Assembly: GCA_960531495.1 (NCBI GenBank)
Contig: OY482863.1
Span: 7,591,000-7,654,999, forward strand
DNA: 64,000 nt
Source: Zeus faber
Taxonomy: Eukaryota; Chordata; Actinopteri; Zeiformes; Zeidae
Direction of reading: 5' to 3'
Both the position numbers and the translations under genes were made by a program. Of this stretch, positions 59,059 to 64,000 are shown piece after piece (within the stretch, counting starts at the first letter, position 1; each line of letters begins with the position of its first letter). The notes under the pieces are model-generated. The model worked only from the letters and a program-made list of their open reading frames with translations. It had not been told where the DNA came from and ran no database searches.

Positions 59059-60163
59059 ATGAAGCAAAAATACAAAGTGTGTGTGTGTGTGTGTGTGTAA
59101 AACATGGGGTGGAGCGCTTTCTTACTCAGATTGCATAGATTGCGTCTCAGTGACGGGTAAAGTGACTGTGGCTGTGCGATTGGATTTGTATCGGTTTAAA
59201 CTTCCTCCGTTGCCGGGAAGTTATTGGGCTGTTGCAATAACGGGGAGACGGGCGGCGCAGGGACAGTGCCGCATGGAAATTGTCCCAAAAGCTACACCCA
59301 AGCATTGCCTGTGTAAACTGTAGACTGGATTAAATAAGCAAATCAGCAATAATGGTGTTGAGTGTAAATGATCTGAACCAGTGCTCCCAATGTGGGACCG
59401 CCAGACCAGGATTTCCATAAACATGGTTATGATTAGGTGTGTAACGGATAAAAGGTGTAATGCAAATTGTTGGACTTGCAAATTATTTCATTAAGACAAG
59501 CATCTGCATTTAAAAGCAGATTATTTTCTATAAGAAGCAAAATACAAAAACTAAATTTACTTATAGATGAAACTATAAAAAATGGTTTGTACTTCAAATT
59601 ATTATTCTTGAATTCATTGGTATTGGAATACAGTCAATTTGTTTCCATTCAAACATTATTAAAAAGCTTGTTACTGTGTCAAATCGTGAGCTGGGTTTAT
59701 CATAACATTGCTCACGTTACATGATGTACATTATATTGCAATGATTCATGTACATGAAGCTTAAAGGGTTATAGTAATATACACTAACACCAAATTTAAG
59801 TTTTGCAGTGGATGGTGAATGTGTATCTCAAAATTCAATACCAGCAAAAATTTGGATTTGAAGTTTAACATGAGTTATATATCCTATTTTTCCAGACAGA
59901 TCTACCGTAGGACATCTAGGACTCTTTCTCCTAATTTGTGCACCCCGCTCTCCGCCTCCCCCCAGTTCGCCCACGGTGTGCCACACCTGCACCTGAAGGA
60001 CATCGCCTGCAACCTGAGCCTGCTGGAGCGTTTCCTCATCTTCCCCAGCCGCAGGGGGCTCCACGCCGTCCGCAGCGCCATCTGCACCCTCACTCCGCAG
60101 AGGCTGCAGATCATCGAGGACAAGTTCTACGCCAACGTGGACTTCTTCAAGCTCTTCAGGCTG
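54203..60163 (+). CDS. abca4: abca4, retinal ABC transporter (rim protein), first six coding exons (5' part)
   Basis: ABCA4 is a full-size ABC importer of rod and cone disc membranes that flips N-retinylidene-phosphatidylethanolamine to the cytoplasm, clearing all-trans retinal. The six exons (66, 94, 142, 140, 128 and 198 bases) have the same lengths as human ABCA4 exons 1-6 as I recall them. They encode 256 residues: cytosolic [14 protein letters not shown], the first membrane segment (about 24-45) and the start of the large luminal domain ECD1, with cysteines 54, 75 and 81 and the glycosylation site NNS near residue 98. [20 protein letters not shown] and [20 protein letters not shown] identify ABCA4 rather than ABCA1 or ABCA7. 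The gene continues past the right edge. Exon 7 (LPTLLDSRSQG region) was not found. Confidence 0.96.
54269..54757. other. abca4 intron 1
   Basis: 489 bases, no recognised feature. Confidence 0.7.
54758..54851 (+). CDS. abca4: abca4 exon 2, first membrane segment
   Basis: [20 protein letters not shown] and [10 protein letters not shown] align with human [20 protein letters not shown] and ANPLYSHHEC. 94 bases; acceptor CTCCAAG|GT, donor CATGAAT|GTATGC. Confidence 0.97.
55019..55160 (+). CDS. abca4: abca4 exon 3
   Basis: Luminal segment [18 protein letters not shown]...CNANNPCFQ...[13 protein letters not shown], close to human. 142 bases; acceptor CACTTTAG|GC, donor CTCCAT|GTGAGT. Confidence 0.98.
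55161..55400. other. abca4 intron 3 with local inverted repeat
   Basis: TCATTTGATCCGAGATCAAATGA around 55200-55225 is an almost perfect inverted repeat (arms TCATTTGATC/GATCAAATGA around CGA). The acceptor tract is a broken C run. Intron of 240 bases. Confidence 0.75.
55401..55540 (+). CDS. abca4: abca4 exon 4
   Basis: [20 protein letters not shown] and [15 protein letters not shown] align with human [20 protein letters not shown] and QFMDTLRTHPERIAG. 140 bases; acceptor CGCTCAG|AT, donor TCTCAG|GTCAGT. Confidence 0.97.
55541..57387. other. abca4 intron 4
   Basis: 1847 bases with a (CA)n tract (57157-57202) and a CT/CCTCCCT-rich stretch (57295-57345) before the acceptor. No other feature was recognised. 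Confidence 0.5.
57157..57202. repeat. (CA)n microsatellite
   Basis: About 23 CA units. Confidence 0.95.
57388..57515 (+). CDS. abca4: abca4 exon 5
   Basis: [20 protein letters not shown] and [15 protein letters not shown] align with human [20 protein letters not shown] and SVVYLLINSQVRPEQ. 128 bases; acceptor CGCATAG|GC, donor GAGCAG|GTAGGG. Confidence 0.97.
57516..59965. other. abca4 intron 5
   Basis: 2450 bases with (CA)n 58541-58577, the opposed (CA)n/(GT)n pair 58978-59098 and an AT-rich stretch 59460-59900. No exon or RNA gene is recognised. Confidence 0.5.
58978..59098. repeat. (CA)n and (GT)n in opposition, potential hairpin
   Basis: About 39 CA units, a spacer of about 20 bases (TGATGAAGCAAAAATACAAA) and about 11 GT units. 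The two tracts can pair to a stem of over 20 base pairs. Confidence 0.9.
59966..60163 (+). CDS. abca4: abca4 exon 6 (last exon in the window)
   Basis: [20 protein letters not shown] and [12 protein letters not shown] align with human [20 protein letters not shown] and [12 protein letters not shown]. 198 bases; acceptor CCCCCAG|TT, donor AGGCTG|GTCAGT. Confidence 0.98.
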
Positions 60164-60913
60164 GTCAGTGGACGCTTCCAAAGGCGACGCAGCAACACAG
60201 GAAACACTAAAGTTGGAATACACAACAGCATATCACAAACATATTGCCATTGAGTGGTGCTGGGGAAAAAGTACTCCATTGACTTAAATAAAAATTCCCA
60301 AAACGACACTCTTAAAAGCGAAAGTACCACTCTGATCTTTCTATTGAAGTCAAACATTATATGTAGTTGCTCTTAGATTCACTTGTCTTATCTGGCGCCT
60401 TGATATAACAGAGCCGATAATACAGTATAAATGATACGGATCAGGCATATCCTGATTCCAATTTACAAAAAATGCTTACTTTCACATATGTAACTTTGGT
60501 ACAGTTACACATATTTAACAAAATAAAAAATCATAAATAATATACATATTTATTTAAGTCCAGAATTTTAAGTACAGTAACAAAGTTACTCCATTACTTT
60601 CCACCACTGTCCCTGAGTAGCGTCATTTCCTGTTACTCTTGTTATTTTGAGCCGTATTTTGAACACTGATTCAAGCTGTGGCAGAAGAGATCAATTGAAT
60701 TACAGGATATTTCCAGGTACAACCGCATCATATAATGTTGTTTCAGATATGCTTTCAACTTATCAATTACATAAAGCAGTGTCCCAGCAAACCATAAATA
60801 CAACCCTAAATACATGCTTATTCATGTGTTTTGTGAAATGTTGTTGCTCTTTGCACTGCTCAGGCGCCATATGTAAGACTTTAAAATATACGCATGCATA
60901 CACATTTTAGAGG
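60164..60913. other. abca4 intron 6, first part
   Basis: The run AAGTTACTCCATTACTTTCC followed by ACCACTG (60585-60612) is the end of a widespread fish element that I cannot class. The rest is AT-rich and anonymous. Confidence 0.4.
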
Positions 60914-61345
60914 TGTGTTCTGGCGCAGGGCCAGGGAATGAGGACGAGGAGGCAGGCGGAGGCGAAACGGCGCCGGTTGGCGTGTTTTTATTCACAGTCT
61001 TAAAAAAAAAAAAATGTGGCTCGTGGCCCAAAATGATAAATGAAAGGCTCGCAGACCAGTATGGAAATAGTCCGTTAGATCTGCGCTTATGGGCGCTCCC
61101 GCCGTGACGTGCCCGGCGGCTTGGATAGCGGGCTTTTCTCGCCCAGTCGTACCATGTCCTGCAAGCACACTGATACTCACTGCGGGGACAACACACTATA
61201 TATTACTACTGGTTTTAAGATTTGAAGAATCAGCGGAGTCCCTCCGTTGACTCGCCCGATCTGCAGCAGCTGAGCTGCCCCGGGATAGGAGCCTGCACCA
61301 CCTGTCTGCAGTGGCGGCTTGACCACGCCCCCCTGGCCCGCCACA
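60914..61345 (-). mobile_element. Solo LTR-like fossil, minus strand
   Basis: On the minus strand the segment begins TGTGGCGGGCCAGGGGGGCG, ends CTGCGCCAGAACACA and contains a GTGAATAAAAAC signal upstream of its 3' end. The TG...CA ends, a length of about 430 bases and the poly(A) signal fit a lone LTR. No internal retroviral or Gypsy-type region accompanies it. Family not known; it looks old, and target duplications are unclear. Confidence 0.45.
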
Positions 61346-61516
61346 CACACATATACAGTATAGTACAGGCAGCTAATATTTATATTGATCACATCATTTA
61401 ACGCTTAATCAGAGCCGGCCGCTGGCATGAACACCCTATGCAGCACGGATGCATGGCAACTTAAACCCCCTCCCCGCTTAGGGCCTCATAAAGACTCGGG
61501 CCGGCCCTGCACTTAA
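61346..61516. other. abca4 intron 6, anonymous spacer
   Basis: No feature recognised. Confidence 0.5.
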
Positions 61517-61897
61517 TATACACCGATCAGCCACAACATTCAAACCACTGACAGGTGAAGTGAATAACATTGATCATCTCGTTCCAATGGCACCTGTCAA
61601 GGGGTGGGATATTTAGGAAGCAAGAACAGTCAGTTCTTGAAGTGTTCTTGTGAGATGTGTTGGAAGCAGGAAAAATGGGCAAGCGTAAGGATCTGAGCCA
61701 CTTTGACACGGACCAAATTGTGAGGACTTAAAGGATCTACTGCTGACGTCTTGGTGCCAGATACCACAGGACACCTTCGGAGGTCTTGTAGAGTCCATGC
61801 CTCCACGCGTCAGAGCTGTTTTGGAGGCACAAGAGGGACCTACACAATATTAGTGGTTATTAGTGGTGGTTTTAATGTTATGGCTGATCGGTGTATA
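61517..61897 (+). mobile_element. Tc1-like transposon, internally deleted copy
   Basis: TIR TATACACCGATCAGCCACAA at the left and its inverse (GGCTGATCGGTGTATA) at the right bound 381 bases, with TA-type ends as in Tc1/mariner elements. Internally it keeps the transposase start (MGKRKDLSHFDTDQIV) and the 3' end of the gene (LTSWCQIPQDTF, then GLVESMP), joined by a large deletion of the middle. It is non-autonomous, and similarity to known fish Tc1 elements remains high. Confidence 0.93.
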
Positions 61898-63603
61898 TAA
61901 TATTATAAGCAGTAATGCAAATATTGTTACCTTCAGTACAGGCCTAAGTGAGGTAGCCTACTCGCAAAAAAAGGCTGTTATCGGATGTTTGGGCATCGCA
62001 TAATATGGCTAAGTTGCATGATAAAATCATGCAACAAAATTATAAAATTTGTATGATCGGTCGAAATATTAGATTGTGGCAGCCAAACATTTTAAGATTT
62101 CTAATTTCAAGAAAAGAGCAAATGAAGTGATTTTATATTTATCCTCAGCCAAAACAGAAAAATACTGTGTTGTAATTTGTGTAACAATTAGAATGATGTA
62201 GGGAGATGATGCAAATGTCTATATTTTTTATTAATAAATGCATTCATATATTTTTAGTTTCTTTCATTACCTAATACATTTAATAACTTACAGTCATTCC
62301 TTGGCCAGCGTGGGGGGATTCTAAACCGTAAGCCTTGTTCTTTAACATTGTTGTTGGAGGTCACCCCTCCTCTAAGGGCAAACTTCTCTACATTTGAGAC
62401 ACCAAAGGGAATACTAAATAATACATAAATCAGAGTGAATATGTATTCTGGTCTAGTCTCCCAAATTTTCTGTTAAGTAGACGCCCCCCGCCCCCAAGCG
62501 TGGGGATTTCATGTTGGCTCTCTTTTGGAATCATCCTCTCAACTGATGCGTCGGCAGCTAAGCAGGCGTTTTCGGGCACATTCCGGTGGATGTGTGTGTG
62601 ACTTGGCATAGCTCTTACAGCAATTAACTGTATTTATTATACGCCTGCATAAAAAAATGGGTTACTCATCATAATGCATTCCACTATTCATTGCTGGAAA
62701 GTTCACCAAATATGCATGCAGGCGAGGTTGAGGGCTCTTGACGTCAGCTATATTCCCTGGCAGCGCCGAGCACATTAAGACGTCCAAATGATTTAGTGCT
62801 ATGCGTGAATTGGCTTTGACAGTTTTCTCTATTTTTGGGAATAGAAAAGTAAAAGCCTGAGGCCAGTGTTGGATTGTTCCCATTGGGGATGGCGCCAAAT
62901 CTTGTTTATTTACTTCATGCAAATGTGTGATTGAGAGACGGTCGTCGTAGTAAAAATGTTACGCCGACCAGCCGACTAACAATCAGTCAATAATAACAGT
63001 TATTCTATTTGTACTTCATGTGAGGTATGGCGTCTGACATGGCAGGCTGATGTTTTTCTTCTCTATCACTTACTTAAGCCCCTTTCCCACCCTCACTGAA
63101 AGCCCTAAATCTACTGGCAATGTTCCGCATTGGCGTCATGTGGCAAAGGGATCCGGTCGAAAGGTTCGATAAAAGTCGTTCCGTGTATTTCCCCATTCTC
63201 GAAGTAGTGTCATTTGAGGAAAATTGCCGGAATGTCTGTGAATGGAAGTGTGTGGGAATGGAAGCAGTAACATTTCCGTGAAGAAGGGTCGGAGCCGAAT
63301 ACAAATAAAGCAAAGATAGTGGGTTTTTATAAATATGTATTTCGATGATTTGTTTTCGGGAAGAAAAAAGAAATCAATTGGGAAAAATGGCGAGTCAGAT
63401 CCGAGATGGGGAGCCTGACGAGAATCTCAAACATGTCCAGGAGACAGGTCTCTATATTCTTAGATGTTAATATTTTTCCTCTTAGAAAAGACACTAGACT
63501 CAGTGTCTTTTACAATTAAAGAGAGATAACGTTCCTTCTCCGGAGGCAGAGAGTGTAGCACAGGTTGAAAATGATCACACGGATTTAATAACTTTAGGTT
63601 CAG
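61898..63603. other. abca4 intron 6, anonymous part
   Basis: Balanced to AT-rich sequence. From about 63070 to 63330 there are motifs (CCTTTCCCACCCTCACTGAA, then GTGTGGGAATGGAAGCAGTA) that suggest another dispersed element, related in style to the copy at 63604. I searched for abca4 exon 7 and did not find it. Confidence 0.4.
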
Positions 63604-63895
63604 GGTTATTGATTCTGGGGAGGGCGGCTCTGTCCCCTCTCAGTCAGCGGAGGGAGGGGTCCGCGGGGCGGGGAGACGGGGAACGAAGCGCTGGTCTACA
63701 AACCGATTCTGTTGCCTAGTCTCACTTGCTATTAGACACCTCGTCAGAACAGTCATCTATGTGGGAACAGACTCCATGCTGAACTTTTCTGTTAAGGAGG
63801 CCAGTGTGGGAATGACTACTTACTGCCTTTGCTGGATATTTTTTTATGCAGCAGCGTTACGGGGTTCCATGTGGGAAAGGGGCTTCAGTTACGAG
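63604..63895 (+). mobile_element. Unclassified interspersed repeat, copy 2
   Basis: This is the inverted partner of 11120-11440 (shared blocks CGATTCTGTTGCCTA, ATGTGGGAACAGACTCC, AAGGAGGCCA, TTCCATGTGGGAA). It lacks coding capacity. Two diverged copies allow a rough consensus. Confidence 0.75.
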
Positions 63896-64000
63896 CCCTT
63901 TATGCAATGTTTGAACCGACTAAAGCTTAGCTTGATTGGCCATACGTAGAATACGAAGTCTTTCCGGACATTTGAATAGCACCCTAGATGGAGGCGTCCC
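63896..64000. other. Right window edge, abca4 intron 6
   Basis: No feature recognised; the window ends inside the intron. Confidence 0.5.

Noticed and set aside
54203-60163. Assignment as abca1 or abca7
   Set aside because: Exon lengths and luminal sequence follow ABCA4 most closely, and the neighbours agree.
60914-61345. Complete retroelement
   Set aside because: Only an LTR-like segment is present, without internal region or partner LTR nearby.
60164-64000. abca4 exon 7
   Set aside because: I searched by eye for an LPTLLDS-like segment between AG and GT and found none; it probably lies beyond the window.

Overview
The window is vertebrate nuclear DNA, almost certainly from a ray-finned (teleost) fish. 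Genes are split into many short exons with GT-AG introns. The intronic DNA is packed with (GT)n, (CT)n, GATA/GACA and (AAT)n microsatellites and with repeats typical of fish genomes (a Tc1-like transposon, other TIR elements, LINE 3' ends, a tRNA-derived SINE). Three vertebrate genes are recognised: abcd3, arhgap29 and abca4. Their order and orientation are those of human chromosome 1p22.1-p21.3. A possible assignment to duplicated fish copies (a or b) cannot be made from the sequence alone.

Layout. The minus strand at 1-1653 holds the first coding exon of abcd3 (peroxisomal PMP70 half-transporter) and part of its first intron; the rest lies off the left edge. About 3 kb of AT-rich DNA separates it from a CpG-rich promoter near 4620-5060, which starts arhgap29 on the plus strand, so the two genes are head to head. 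I could trace all 22 coding exons of arhgap29 from 6056 to 50949. All junctions are GT-AG, phases agree, and the total is 4218 bases: 1405 residues plus a stop. The protein has an N-terminal conserved helix region, an F-BAR/coiled-coil domain, a C1 zinc domain, a RhoGAP domain with its arginine finger, a fish-specific acidic tail and a C-terminal -HFV PDZ ligand. Intron 1 is 17 kb and is the likely home of enhancers. After a 3'UTR with large microsatellites and an unexplained CpG-rich patch (about 52500-53400), abca4 begins at 54203. Six coding exons (256 residues, each with the same length as its human counterpart) are present; the rest is beyond the right edge.

The three genes do not form a pathway. 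Abcd3 imports acyl-CoAs into peroxisomes, Arhgap29 turns off RhoA downstream of Rap1, and Abca4 clears retinoids from photoreceptor discs. Their linkage is an old conserved vertebrate synteny block.

No undescribed gene system was found. The most interesting non-gene signal is a perfect 46-base duplication of the 3' end and splice donor of arhgap29 exon 16, placed 366 bases downstream directly after an AG. It forms an 18-base, in-phase potential microexon. Other points for a second look are a 15-A run between the pyrimidine tract and the acceptor AG of exon 18, a (CT)n microsatellite acting as the exon 4 pyrimidine tract, an inverted pair of mobile-element copies at opposite ends of the window, an array of four RFX-like half-sites, and the intergenic CpG island upstream of abca4.
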